A stretch of DNA of 64,000 nucleotides from CAYVQF01 sp964454015 (GCA_964454015.1 CAYVQF010000002.1:124001-188000), one strand, 5' to 3'; positions 17,592 to 25,882 are shown, counted from the stretch's first letter. The notes: generated by a model not told the origin, from the sequence alone. Numbers and translations: made by a program.

Positions 17592-18551
17592 TCAGTCATT
17601 GGCCAGGCGGTGTTGGCTGTGCCACCCTTGGGCCTGGTGCAGATCCCGATGCATTTGGGCGATGAGTGCGTCCTCTGAGGGAAAGAAGTGCTGGTCGCGG
17701 AGCTTGGTGTGAAAAGCTACTTCCACCTCTTCGCCGTAGAGGTCGAGCTGAGGCGTGGTATCGATGAGGAAGGTTTCCACGACGACTTGACCCTCCTTGG
17801 CGGAGTAGAAGGTGGGTCGGTGCCCGATGGAGGTGAGGGCAGGTCTGGCCCGGCTCTCATGCGTGCGCCAGAGCGAGGTGCAGTAGATGCCGTCAGGGGG
17901 TACGAGACCGGGCACGGGGCCGAGATTTGCGGTGGGGAAACCGAGCGCGCGTCCGCGTCGGTCACCGCGCACGATCCGTCCTTGGAGCGAGTAGGGGCGG
18001 CCGAGTAGCTTCGTGGCCAGGGCGATGTCGGCCTCTTGGATGGCGGCCCTGATGCGGGTGGAGCTGATGGGCACCTGGGTGTCGTCGAGGGGTTCGAGGC
18101 AGTTTACGGCGAAGCCGAAGGTCTGGCCGAGGCGCATCAGATCGTCCGTGGTGCCGCTGCGCTGGTGCCCAAAGCGAAAACCCTTGCCGACGAAGAGCTG
18201 TGCCGGCGAGAGTGGTGCGAGGTGGCGTTGAACGAAGTCATGAGGTGACAAAGCCGCGATGTGGGCGTTGAAGGGGAGGACCAAGCACAAATCGATGCCG
18301 TGGGCCGCGAGTTGGGTCAGGCGTTGTTTTGGGGAGGTGAGGAGAAAGGGCGTGTGCGTGGTTTGAAAGAAGTGTCGCGGGTGGGGATCGAAGGTGATGA
18401 CGGCAGCGACGGCGCCCTCTTTTTTTGCGGCTTGGCAGACCTCGCGCAGGAGACTCTGGTGTCCCCGATGGACGCCGTCAAAGTTTCCAATGGTTACGCA
18501 GGTCGGTTGGTGGGAGGGGAGTTGGAAGTTTTGAGTACAGATGGTGAGCAT
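17592..18551 (-). CDS. ribF: bifunctional riboflavin kinase / FAD synthetase
   Basis: The 319-residue product is the usual RibF length. The N-terminal FAD synthetase domain has the nucleotidyltransferase motif TIGNFDGVHRGHQ (about residues 21-33), the FDPHPR motif and the ISSTRIR motif near 164-170. The C-terminal riboflavin kinase domain follows, with GRPYSLQGRIVRGDRRGRALGFPTAN (binding loop) and RPTF and VVETFLID motifs. It turns riboflavin into FMN and then FAD in the cytoplasm. The gene is convergent with the Wzc-like gene, 36 bases apart, and unrelated to it in function. FMN from this enzyme would supply the flavoproteins elsewhere in the window. Confidence 0.96.
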   Translation of the reverse strand: MLTICTQNFQLPSHQPTCVTIGNFDGVHRGHQSLLREVCQAAKKEGAVAAVITFDPHPRHFFQTTHTPFLLTSPKQRLTQLAAHGIDLCLVLPFNAHIAALSPHDFVQRHLAPLSPAQLFVGKGFRFGHQRSGTTDDLMRLGQTFGFAVNCLEPLDDTQVPISSTRIRAAIQEADIALATKLLGRPYSLQGRIVRGDRRGRALGFPTANLGPVPGLVPPDGIYCTSLWRTHESRARPALTSIGHRPTFYSAKEGQVVVETFLIDTTPQLDLYGEEVEVAFHTKLRDQHFFPSEDALIAQMHRDLHQAQGWHSQHRLAND

Positions 18552-18696
18552 TTTTCTATGGTCGCGCTAGGTAAGGTGAGCGCGCGGGGCCCAGTCGATA
18601 GCAGCAAGTGAAGTGGGGTGCAAGGGTCGACACGGCGAAATCTCATGCTGCGACTCAGTCGTGTAATGCTATGTGGTTGTTAGTCCATTGATTTGA

Positions 18697-18725
18697 TTGA
18701 CCCGTCGCGAGGGTGCATGTAATAG
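18697..18725 (+). promoter_or_regulatory. candidate sigma-70 promoter for the MshEN-type gene
   Basis: TTGACC (18697-18702) and TAATAG (18720-18725) lie 17 bases apart, in the gap between divergent genes. The predicted start near 18732 gives a leader of about 75 bases. Confidence 0.5.
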
Positions 18726-18805
18726 TTCTTCAGCCACGACGTTGGTTGTTGGAGATCTAGGGTAGAGCGGCCCTTTGTGTTCCGCTCAGGCGGGCAGTAC
18801 GAAGT

Positions 18806-19765
18806 ATGAACCGAAGACTTCTGGACCACCTGGTGAAGACGGGTGTGGTTGATGCGCTGCAGATGCGTTCTGCTTTGGCGAAGCAGCGCATCAGCGGTGA
18901 AGACGTTTTGGAGGTTTTGCTTCGCAACCGGATGGTCAGTGAAGAAGATTTGGCTCAGGGGCTGGGTTCTTTCTACAAGTACAAGGTGGTGGACATTCAC
19001 CATGTGACGCCCAAGGTTGCGGCGCTGCAGTACAGCGATGGCGATTTTTGTCGGCGGCATTTGATTCTCCCCTTTGGTCTGGACCGCCATACGGGCGATT
19101 TACTGGTCGCGGTGGCGGATCCATCTCGGGCCGTTTCGGCGCTGGACGCCTTGCAGTCGAAGACCGGGGTGCGGGTGCGGCCGTATGTGGCACCGCGACA
19201 GGCCTTGAGTGAGGCGATCGCGTCGGCCTACGGCGCGAGCGAAGGTCGGGGAGTGCAGCGAGCGGCGACGGCGCGTTTCGAGGTTTCCAGCTTGGGGAGT
19301 GTCCCAAGTTTTTCGAGTTCAGGGGCGGGGATGCCGGCTTCCAAGGCATCGCTGAGTAGCTTGTCGAACTCGTGGCGTGAGCAATCAGGAGAGGTGGGCT
19401 CGTTTTTCGACAGCCGGCCGCACAGCGGAGGTCTTGGTCCGGGGGCATCGAATCTATTTGGCGAGCGCCGCGATGCGGTGTCGGCGGCGTCTTTTGGTGC
19501 GCCTGATCCCCTCTTTGGTGGCGGTGGAGATCGCAAGTCCGCTTCGAGTTCCCTCTTCGATGATTCTTCGCTGGGCGCGAACGCAGGCAATGCGGACGTG
19601 GCGGAGTTACGTCGCGAGAATTTGGTGTTGCGCCAACAAATTTCTCGGCTGGAAGGGAGCTTGCAACTGGAGATCAATTTGGTACGCCAGATCGTCGAGT
19701 TGCTGCTGGAACGCGGCGTCATCGACCGAGCGGCCTATCTGGAGCGCATGGCTCGCTTGCGCTGA
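18806..19765 (+). CDS. stand-alone MshEN/GspE-N-type domain protein with C-terminal coiled coil
   Basis: Residues 1-140 of this 319-residue protein match the N-terminal domain of type II secretion and type IV pilus ATPases (MshEN). Two successive units are seen: LLDHLVKTGVVDALQMRSAL and VLEVLLRNRMVSEEDLAQGL, then the PFGLDR...LLVAVADPS fold. MshEN domains of this layout can bind cyclic di-GMP. There is no ATPase domain: after a Ser/Gly-rich low-complexity stretch (about 145-265) comes a coiled coil (about 268-300). No signal peptide, so it is cytoplasmic. It could be a c-di-GMP-responsive adaptor, but the exact ligand motif is degenerate here and binding must be tested. The next gene starts nine bases after the stop. 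Confidence 0.75.
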   Translation: MNRRLLDHLVKTGVVDALQMRSALAKQRISGEDVLEVLLRNRMVSEEDLAQGLGSFYKYKVVDIHHVTPKVAALQYSDGDFCRRHLILPFGLDRHTGDLLVAVADPSRAVSALDALQSKTGVRVRPYVAPRQALSEAIASAYGASEGRGVQRAATARFEVSSLGSVPSFSSSGAGMPASKASLSSLSNSWREQSGEVGSFFDSRPHSGGLGPGASNLFGERRDAVSAASFGAPDPLFGGGGDRKSASSSLFDDSSLGANAGNADVAELRRENLVLRQQISRLEGSLQLEINLVRQIVELLLERGVIDRAAYLERMARLR

Positions 19766-19773
19766 GGGGCAGG

Positions 19774-21630
19774 GTGGTAGGGGTGTTGCAGCGGTCCGTC
19801 AAGCGATGGTTAGCGCTGGCATTGTTTTGGTCATGCCAGGCATCGACCTGCGAGGCGCAAGATTTCGTTTACGTCGACGAGCCATTGCGGGTGTCGGCGT
19901 TGAAGGGTCGTTACGCGGCGTTTCTCAGCGAAGGCGTCTCTCAAGATTTGGTGCTTCGTTATGCCGTGGATTACCGTGTGGTCAACCTGGCGTCGGGCCA
20001 AGTCGAGGTGGTGGTCTTTGCGGAGAGTGCCATCAACGATGTCCCTCGCGCCTCGGGGCAAGCGGTGCTGCGGCTGCAGGGTGGCGAGGAGATGTCTGGG
20101 CGCATCTCAGATCTGTCACTGGAGTACGGCAATCACCTCTCGTTGGCGTTGCAGTGCTGCAGCATGAGTCGCTGCAGGCCCAGCGAGGTGCTTTGTCCGA
20201 GTGTGGATCCAGAAGGCGAGCCTGAGGGTGATCCGATCCAAGCGGGCTATTTGTGTATGGAGGGTTGTTCCCAGGACTTGTGGTGTGTGTCGGGGTGTCC
20301 AGCCGAGGTGCTGTGTGAAGAAGCCTGCGCCGAGGCGGCGGACGCGGAGCGATGTGTGGCAGAGCAGTGCGGCAGGGATTCTCTTTTAGCGAGCTGTGCG
20401 GTGCATTGCGCCGGTGATGAGCGGTGTTTGGAGAGTTGTTTACCGTCAGCGGGTTGTGTGCAGGCCTGCGAGGCTGAAGGGACGGCGTGTTTTGTGAACT
20501 GTCAGGCCCTCTATCGACGATGCACAGGGAGCGCCTTGGGCTCCCTCGGCAACGAATTGCCTTGCTCCCTGTGCGGTGGGAGCGGCAGGTGCACGTTGCA
20601 GTCGCGTGGCGATGACTTGTTGGTGGTCGATGGTTCTGGCGCGGAACTGTCCTGTACGCCGCGCTGCGTGGGCTACCCGGCGGCTTGCAGTCGAGGCTGT
20701 GCTACGTCTTATGGTGAGGATGGTCTGGCGCAGTTGTCTTGTATGCAGAACTGTGTGTGGCTGCAGCAGCAGTGGTGCTCTTATGAGCGGCAGGCGATTG
20801 ACCCCAACATGCGGGTTCCCTGTTGTTTTTCGGAGCACTGTGAGGCGGAGATGGAGAGCGTCGTCAAGTTGGCGGCGGTGGAGTGTTTCTCCGATGTGGT
20901 GTGTGGGAGTGCGCGCCGTTGCAACCGACGTGGTTTGTGTGAGAATCGCCTACGGGACGAGCAGTCGGGCTGCCAAACGCTCAAGGGGGCACCCTTTGGC
21001 GTGGGAGCGCTGCTGTTGGGTCTGCTGTTCTTGGCGTGGTGGGGGCGGCGGCGCAAAGGGATCACTTGGCTTTTGTCTTTGATTCTTGTCACTGGGGTGC
21101 TCTTGGGGAGCGGCACAGCGCAGGCTGAGCCACCGGGCTTTAGACGGACGCGCAGTGCCTTGGTTCTTGGGCTGAGTCTCTTCGAGCATTTTGGCAGTGA
21201 GATGGGCTCGGTGTCGCGGTTGGGTATGGGGGTATGGGCGCAAGAGACGCTACAGTCTGGTTATCTTGGTTTGACCGTGCGGCTAGGCGGTGGCGTTTCG
21301 CTGACGAAAGACGAAGGCTTGCCTTTCGACTCTGGTTATCAACTGTTTTCCTTCAGCTTTGGTCCGCGTTTGCTGTTGCCGTTGTTGGACACTGAGATGC
21401 TCTGTTTGTATATCCAGCCAGAGTTATCCTATGTAGGGATTCAGTCCAACACGGTGGTACGGGCGACAGGCGGGTCTCAGTATTTGGGTGGTGTTGGGGG
21501 GAGTCTGGGGCTGCAGTGGATTCCTGGGGGTGTGGTGTTGGAGGTGGCCGCCCATTCGACCTGGCTTTGGGAGCCCAATACGGCGTCGGTGATGCTGCTG
21601 TTGGGGGTGGGGCTCAGTGGTCTGTTGTGA
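19774..21630 (+). CDS. Cys-rich exported protein joined in frame to an outer-membrane barrel
   Basis: This 618-residue frame starts at GTG 19774 after GAGGGG. It has a signal peptide (about 1-28), a beta-rich part, and a Cys-rich region (about 130-390). Next comes a C-terminal-sorting-like tail: Cys, a hydrophobic helix (about 409-426) and RRRKG, as in MYXO-CTERM proteins. Instead of stopping, the frame continues into a second hydrophobic stretch (432-451) ending in the signal-peptidase-like site GTAQA, then about 165 residues of beta-barrel character. It may be a natural polyprotein, two genes fused by a lost stop, or a sequencing error. The stop precedes a 147-base gap before a VWA lipoprotein. 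No enzymatic function is seen. Confidence 0.65.
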   Translation: MVGVLQRSVKRWLALALFWSCQASTCEAQDFVYVDEPLRVSALKGRYAAFLSEGVSQDLVLRYAVDYRVVNLASGQVEVVVFAESAINDVPRASGQAVLRLQGGEEMSGRISDLSLEYGNHLSLALQCCSMSRCRPSEVLCPSVDPEGEPEGDPIQAGYLCMEGCSQDLWCVSGCPAEVLCEEACAEAADAERCVAEQCGRDSLLASCAVHCAGDERCLESCLPSAGCVQACEAEGTACFVNCQALYRRCTGSALGSLGNELPCSLCGGSGRCTLQSRGDDLLVVDGSGAELSCTPRCVGYPAACSRGCATSYGEDGLAQLSCMQNCVWLQQQWCSYERQAIDPNMRVPCCFSEHCEAEMESVVKLAAVECFSDVVCGSARRCNRRGLCENRLRDEQSGCQTLKGAPFGVGALLLGLLFLAWWGRRRKGITWLLSLILVTGVLLGSGTAQAEPPGFRRTRSALVLGLSLFEHFGSEMGSVSRLGMGVWAQETLQSGYLGLTVRLGGGVSLTKDEGLPFDSGYQLFSFSFGPRLLLPLLDTEMLCLYIQPELSYVGIQSNTVVRATGGSQYLGGVGGSLGLQWIPGGVVLEVAAHSTWLWEPNTASVMLLLGVGLSGLL

Positions 21631-21777
21631 GGCCAAGTGGCCATTATGGTGCTGCTGGGGTGAACGAGGGTGCTAAGGGTTTACAAGGAAAGGGCGCCTT
21701 GCTAACGTATGCTTCAGGTCAATAGTCGTCGAGGGGCGACGCGAGTTTTGTAGCGAGGAGCGCAGGAGAAATAACGG

Positions 21778-23541
21778 ATGCGAGACAGTGCAAGATGGCG
21801 CTTGTGGGTCGCTTGTTTGGGTGCGGTGGTGTTGTTGATCGAGGGGATTGCGTGCAACGAACATGCATTGAATCCCTTTGGGTCGACGGTGAAGGTCGCC
21901 AAGGTCGAGGTGACGGATAATCCGGAGACGCGGACGGTCGACATCCTTTTCATCGTGGACAACTCGAACTCCATGTGTGAGGAGCAGCAGCGCCTGCAAG
22001 AGAATTTCGATCGTTTCATCGAGATTTTGGCCGCGGCTAACGCTGATTTCCGTCTGGCAGTGGTCAACACGGACATGACCTTCGTCAATCCGGAGTCGAC
22101 GACGGCACCCGGGCAATTTCAGATTGCGCCTGGTACCTATAAGACCACCGGCGCTTGTTCGGCGACGCAGGCGCAGCTCGAGGAGTTCGGGCGCATTCGC
22201 ACGGCGTGTTTGGCGCGTGAAGCGGAGTTCATGGCTGGCAATCGCTACTTGAGTTCATCCAACTATTTGAACCCGGAGACGGGCAAGCTGGATGTCCAAC
22301 GCGTCAAAGACGATTTTTCTTGTTTGGCCCTGACGGGGGTTGATGGCTACGGCATCGAGATGGGCTTGGCGACAGCCAAGCGTGCTCTCGAGCTCGAAGG
22401 TCAGGACAAGTTTTTGCGGGAGCGTTCCTTGTTGGCGTTGGTCTTCGTCACCGACGAGAACGACTGTTCCGATGGCACTTTGGCCTTCCAGGGCGGTGGG
22501 GTAGTGGGGACGCCGGGCTCTGAGGGCGCTGGTAACCGTTGCGAGTGGCTGCGCAATATCGAAGACTCTTGCACCTTGGCTGCGGGGGACATGTTGGTTC
22601 CCAACGCTGATAGCTCTGCTTTCACCCTCCAGACCTACTGGGGCGAGGATCTGACTTTCGAAGGTGAGACCAAGCCGGCGCGGCAGTGGTGTATCGAGGG
22701 TAACCGGGAAGCGCTCAAGGCCTTTCAGGCTGCTGGTGAGACCATCATCATCGGTGCCCAGCAGTTTCCCTTGGTGGATTGCCCCGATGGGGAATGCGCC
22801 AACATGCTGATTCATCGCCAGGAGTACTTTGATTTCTTTGTGAAATATGTTGCTGAGCGCAACAAGCGCTATTACGACCGCAACGCGACGGATTCGTCTC
22901 CGCTCAACTTGGAGCGGGCGCTGCAAGACATCGTCATCGCCGTCATCATCAATCGCGATGAGGGATGGCGCTACGCTGATGGAACGCCTCTGGACGAGGA
23001 TTGGTGCGGTCCGGCCGGGACTCAAGGATACCGTTACCAGTATTTTGCAGAGATGTTCCCCGATGATCGGCGCGTCTATGCGCCCATCTGTTGCAAAGAG
23101 TCCTTCCGCCCCTTCTGCTCCATTGGTGGGGGTGAGCCGTCAGAGTTTGCCCAGGCCTTGCGGGTGATCGCCGAGCGTATCGGTGAGGCGCTGAACTCGG
23201 TGTGTCTGAGTTCTCGACCCTTCACGTGCCAGAAGAACGGACCTACCGTTTGTCCAGAAGGGCAGACCTGTAGCCAGTGCTACTTCGAGGGGCGAGAGAA
23301 CGAGTATTGCGTGTGTTCGGGTTTCAGCGTGCGCGTCGAGTTCCTCCATGAAGACGGCACCCTCGAGAGCCTCGTCCAAGGTGATGAGCAGCGCAGCGGT
23401 GACTATAACGTCAACCTGTCATCGAATTTCTGCCTCAATCAGACGGGTTCGCCGATTCAGCTCAACCTGGTGCGTTCGCCGCCGCCGGGTTCCCGGCTTC
23501 TGGTGCAGTACGCGCGAGATGTTGCTGCGGTCGACGACTGA
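21778..23541 (+). CDS. VWA-domain lipoprotein
   Basis: The 587-residue product starts at ATG 21778. A signal ends in a lipobox (IEGIAC). Residues about 50-310 form a von Willebrand A domain with the metal-binding motif DNSNSM (near 63-68) and a later Thr/Asp-containing VTDEND. Many Cys residues follow, with a Cys-rich EGF-like stretch (about 485-525) and a final beta domain. VWA domains bind ligands through a metal ion; in Myxococcota such lipoproteins are common, with mostly unknown roles. It is probably exposed on the periplasmic or outer surface. A strong hairpin terminator follows 35 bases after the stop, so it ends its transcription unit. Confidence 0.85.
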   Translation: MRDSARWRLWVACLGAVVLLIEGIACNEHALNPFGSTVKVAKVEVTDNPETRTVDILFIVDNSNSMCEEQQRLQENFDRFIEILAAANADFRLAVVNTDMTFVNPESTTAPGQFQIAPGTYKTTGACSATQAQLEEFGRIRTACLAREAEFMAGNRYLSSSNYLNPETGKLDVQRVKDDFSCLALTGVDGYGIEMGLATAKRALELEGQDKFLRERSLLALVFVTDENDCSDGTLAFQGGGVVGTPGSEGAGNRCEWLRNIEDSCTLAAGDMLVPNADSSAFTLQTYWGEDLTFEGETKPARQWCIEGNREALKAFQAAGETIIIGAQQFPLVDCPDGECANMLIHRQEYFDFFVKYVAERNKRYYDRNATDSSPLNLERALQDIVIAVIINRDEGWRYADGTPLDEDWCGPAGTQGYRYQYFAEMFPDDRRVYAPICCKESFRPFCSIGGGEPSEFAQALRVIAERIGEALNSVCLSSRPFTCQKNGPTVCPEGQTCSQCYFEGRENEYCVCSGFSVRVEFLHEDGTLESLVQGDEQRSGDYNVNLSSNFCLNQTGSPIQLNLVRSPPPGSRLLVQYARDVAAVDD

Positions 23542-23576
23542 AGACGCGCGCGGTGAGGCGTAAGCCATGATGAGGA

Positions 23577-23607
23577 GGTCCCCAGTGCTTTGGGGGCCCT
23601 TTTTTTT
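23577..23607 (+). terminator. rho-independent terminator after the VWA lipoprotein
   Basis: GGTCCCCA (23577-23584) pairs with TGGGGGCC (23591-23598) across a six-base loop, and is followed by eight Ts (23600-23607). Confidence 0.92.
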
Positions 23608-23678
23608 GCGGCGTCACCTACTCAATGCGCCGCAGCTTCGCTGTGATGGGCCGCTTGGGTCGTGACGCGTCGGGTCAC

Positions 23679-23870
23679 TTACTCGAAGCTGGGCTCTTCT
23701 TTGCTCCACAGGTCGTTGACTGCGGGGTAGTTTTCGATCTCGCCCCGTGCTAAGCGCCATGCGGTCTGCAGTAGCCAAGAGACGGATCGATCTTGGCGCA
23801 TGGCCTCCCGCTTGGTCTCGTCGAGGATTTCTTCGGGAAAATAGAGCGTTAGCTTCTTCTTGGCGGCCAT
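23679..23870 (-). CDS. small ribbon-helix-helix regulator (TIGR04563-like)
   Basis: This 63-residue protein begins MAAKKKLTLYFPEEILDETK, a beta strand followed by two helices typical of MetJ/Arc ribbon-helix-helix DNA-binding proteins; the RQDRSVSWLLQTAWRLAR part matches what I recall of the myxobacterial TIGR04563 family. It would bind DNA as a dimer through the N-terminal strand. A 29-base palindrome overlaps the -10 element of its own predicted promoter (23931-23959), so negative autoregulation is likely. The divergent gene is the Kazal/antistasin lipoprotein, a possible second target. No toxin gene is adjacent, so an antitoxin role is not supported. Confidence 0.85.
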   Translation of the reverse strand: MAAKKKLTLYFPEEILDETKREAMRQDRSVSWLLQTAWRLARGEIENYPAVNDLWSKEEPSFE

Positions 23871-23930
23871 CCGTAGCCCCCCTTTGGGCGATGAGTTGAA
23901 GAGGCAAAAACAAGCGCGACAATCAAGGCG

Positions 23931-23959
23931 CTCATGGTAGGATAATATCCTACCATGAG
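23931..23959. promoter_or_regulatory. 29-base perfect palindrome, probable RHH operator
   Basis: The arm CTCATGGTAGGATA is mirrored exactly around a central A, giving 14-base perfect arms. It spans the -10 element of the leftward promoter of the ribbon-helix-helix gene. The A+T-rich centre, in a GC-rich region, and the absence of a T tract argue for a protein-binding site rather than a terminator. Confidence 0.85.
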
Positions 23960-23970
23960 ATGGTGGTCAA
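23942..23970 (-). promoter_or_regulatory. sigma-70 promoter of the ribbon-helix-helix gene
   Basis: On the minus strand TTGACC (23970-23965) and TATTAT (23947-23942) are separated by exactly 17 bases. The palindrome covers the -10 box and most of the spacer, so an occupied site would block RNA polymerase. The leader to ATG 23870 would be about 65 bases. Confidence 0.75.
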
Positions 23971-24061
23971 AAAGCGAAGGCCAGCATCCTGACAAGGTAA
24001 GTTGACGATGTCAGGTGAGATTGACGGAATTTGGTGAGTGCTGGGTGGTTCACGGTTGTCT

Positions 24062-24082
24062 ATGACCTGGGAATTGACATGG
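24062..24082 (+). repeat. tandem TTGACMTGG repeat (copy B), possible activator site
   Basis: ATGACCTGG (24062-24070) and TTGACATGG (24074-24082) repeat with a 12-base period, about 50 bases upstream of the sigma-54 -24 box. It shares 19 of 23 bases with 11006-11028. Confidence 0.45.
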
Positions 24083-24123
24083 AAGTTGCGCCGCCAAGGT
24101 TGGTCAGACGCCGACCTTGTCCG

Positions 24124-24139
24124 TGGCACTGTGATTGCT
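24124..24139 (+). promoter_or_regulatory. sigma-54 (-24/-12) promoter
   Basis: TGGCAC (24124-24129), five bases, then TTGCT (24135-24139) is a near-perfect sigma-54 site with GG and GC ten bases apart. Transcription would begin near 24151, about 50 bases before ATG 24203. It implies control of the five-gene operon by an AAA+ enhancer-binding activator. Confidence 0.72.
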
Positions 24140-24202
24140 TTACAACAAAACGGTGGCGAAGGCGTATTTTGCAGGTTTGGGGAATGGATGCTTAGGGGCA
24201 AC

Positions 24203-25882
24203 ATGAACAGGCGATGGCAGGTGGGCGTGTGTTTGGTGTTGTTGGTGTCCTGCACGGAGGTGGAGACCCAATTGCCTTTCGTGCCGCCGTTGTTGTTGGA
24301 GCGCGACTCGGCCTCTCACATCAGTGAGTGGGTTGGGCCGCTGCCGTTGCCAATCGCCCTGGAAGAGAAGCTCGAGGTCGAGGGCTTTCGCGGTGTGGTG
24401 TTCGATGTCGATGAAGGACGGCTGGTGGTAGAGGCCTGGGGTGCGCCGCCGCTCGGGGTTGCGCTCTATGGTCCGCGGAGCCCTACAGGGGTTTGGGGTC
24501 AGGCGCTGTGGTGGTCCGAGGTGCGGCCCAAGGGGACGCGTTCGCCGGAGATCAAAGTCGTTCCGGGTCGCTATTTGCTGGTGGTGGGGACCAAGGACAG
24601 CGGGGCAGTGGGGGAGGGCTATCGTCTGCGGGTGAGTTGTTTGGGGGCCTGTGTGAAGCAGGAGCTGCCGGTGGGGTGCCCGGACTTACTTGGGTGTCCG
24701 TTGTTGTGCCCCTTTGGTTATGTGCAGGATGGGTTGGGGTGTGAGCAGTGCGCATGTCTTGGGAGCTGCGGGAGTGACTTGGAGTGCCCTGCGGGTCAAG
24801 CATGCGGCGGGGACGGCTACTGTGTGGCGGCTTGTCGATGCTCGGATCCCTTGGCGCCGGTCTGCGGGACAGACGGCGTCACCTATGGCAGTGCCTGTGA
24901 GGCGCGTTGCGCAGGGGTCGAGGTGGCGCAAGCGGCTCCATGTGCGGCGACATGTGCCCCTGTGAGTTGTGACACGCCATGTGAGTGGGGCACGAGCTTG
25001 GATGGGGTGGGTTGTCCGAGCTGTGAGTGTCGTTCATCTTGTTCGGGTTGTGGGACGGTGACGGACCCAGTGTGCACCTACAATGGTCGGACTTATGGCA
25101 ACCGCTGTTGGGCCGAGTGTGTTGGCGAGGTAGTCCTGCATTGGGGGGCGTGTCGGGAGGAGTGCCCTCTGTTGGCGTGTGATTTGGACTGTGTTCCCGA
25201 GCTGTCCGTGGGCGAGGATGGTTGTCCCATTTGTGCCTGTGGTTCGACGGCGATGTTCTGCGCCGTTGATGCGCCGGTGTGTGGATGGAACGGTGCGACC
25301 TATTCCAGCGCTTGTGCGGCGCTGGAGGGGGGCGTCGCGGTGATGATGGATGGGGCCTGTCCGAGCACGCTTTGTCGGGAGGCGAGTGATTGCCCAGAGG
25401 GGATGCTGTGTGGGGTGGGCAGTGGTGTCGGTTGTGAGGGCTATGCCCAAGGTTGTGTGGGCGTGTGCCTGCGCGAGCTGGCCTGTGATGAGGACGGTGG
25501 CTGTGCCGCCGGCTATTTCTGCCAGGACGGGCGTTGTCAGAGCCGCTGCGCTTGTTCGCGGGTCTATGAGCCGGTGTGTGGTGTGGATGGACAGAGCTAC
25601 GACAACGCGTGCGTCGCGGCGTGTGCGGGGATCGATGTGGTGAAACTGGGGCGTTGTTGCGAGGCTGTGCCATGCTCTCAGTCGTGTCCCATGGGTTATG
25701 CGCGGGATGTGGATGGGTGTCTGCTCTGTGAGTGCGCGAACACCCCGTCTTGTGTGTGCACGGATCTGCACAATCCTGTTTGCGGGTTGTGGGCTGGAGG
25801 GGTGCAGGCTGACTATGCCAATGCTTGCTTGGCGCTGTGTGCGGGGGCCCAAGAGGTGAGTCCGGGGCCATGTGGGTCATGA
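24203..25882 (+). CDS. multidomain Kazal/antistasin-like lipoprotein, probable protease inhibitor
   Basis: The 559-residue product starts at ATG 24203 with AGGGG upstream; the signal ends in a lipobox (LVSC). After a beta-sandwich-like N-terminal domain, the rest is a chain of Cys-rich modules. Five are Kazal-like (about residues 211-250, 281-318, 352-387, 448-483, 516-559), with the C-x-x-x-x-x-PVCGxDGxTYxNxC pattern. Four are antistasin-like (about 155-186, 253-276, 320-348, 488-511), ending in Gly-Cys-x-x-Cys-x-Cys. Both families are known chiefly as serine-protease inhibitors. Disulphide-rich and lipid-anchored, it is probably displayed on the envelope, perhaps to protect against secreted proteases. 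Its stop overlaps the next start. Confidence 0.85.
   Translation: MNRRWQVGVCLVLLVSCTEVETQLPFVPPLLLERDSASHISEWVGPLPLPIALEEKLEVEGFRGVVFDVDEGRLVVEAWGAPPLGVALYGPRSPTGVWGQALWWSEVRPKGTRSPEIKVVPGRYLLVVGTKDSGAVGEGYRLRVSCLGACVKQELPVGCPDLLGCPLLCPFGYVQDGLGCEQCACLGSCGSDLECPAGQACGGDGYCVAACRCSDPLAPVCGTDGVTYGSACEARCAGVEVAQAAPCAATCAPVSCDTPCEWGTSLDGVGCPSCECRSSCSGCGTVTDPVCTYNGRTYGNRCWAECVGEVVLHWGACREECPLLACDLDCVPELSVGEDGCPICACGSTAMFCAVDAPVCGWNGATYSSACAALEGGVAVMMDGACPSTLCREASDCPEGMLCGVGSGVGCEGYAQGCVGVCLRELACDEDGGCAAGYFCQDGRCQSRCACSRVYEPVCGVDGQSYDNACVAACAGIDVVKLGRCCEAVPCSQSCPMGYARDVDGCLLCECANTPSCVCTDLHNPVCGLWAGGVQADYANACLALCAGAQEVSPGPCGS

Larger units (their letters stand above)
23960..24202 (+). promoter_or_regulatory. 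regulatory gap ahead of the Kazal/antistasin operon
   Basis: The non-coding stretch between the divergent genes (23871-24202) is 332 bases. Beyond the palindrome it holds a 7-base inverted repeat CCTGACA/TGTCAGG (23988-23994, 24009-24015), the tandem TTGACMTGG repeat (24062-24082) and a sigma-54 promoter (24124-24139). The frame that reads through from 24038 into the lipoprotein is rejected because it would place about 55 residues before the signal peptide. Confidence 0.6.

Noticed and set aside
23931..23959. Palindrome as a transcription terminator or attachment site
   Set aside because: It has no T tract, is A+T-rich at its centre and covers a promoter; no integrase or mobile gene is near.
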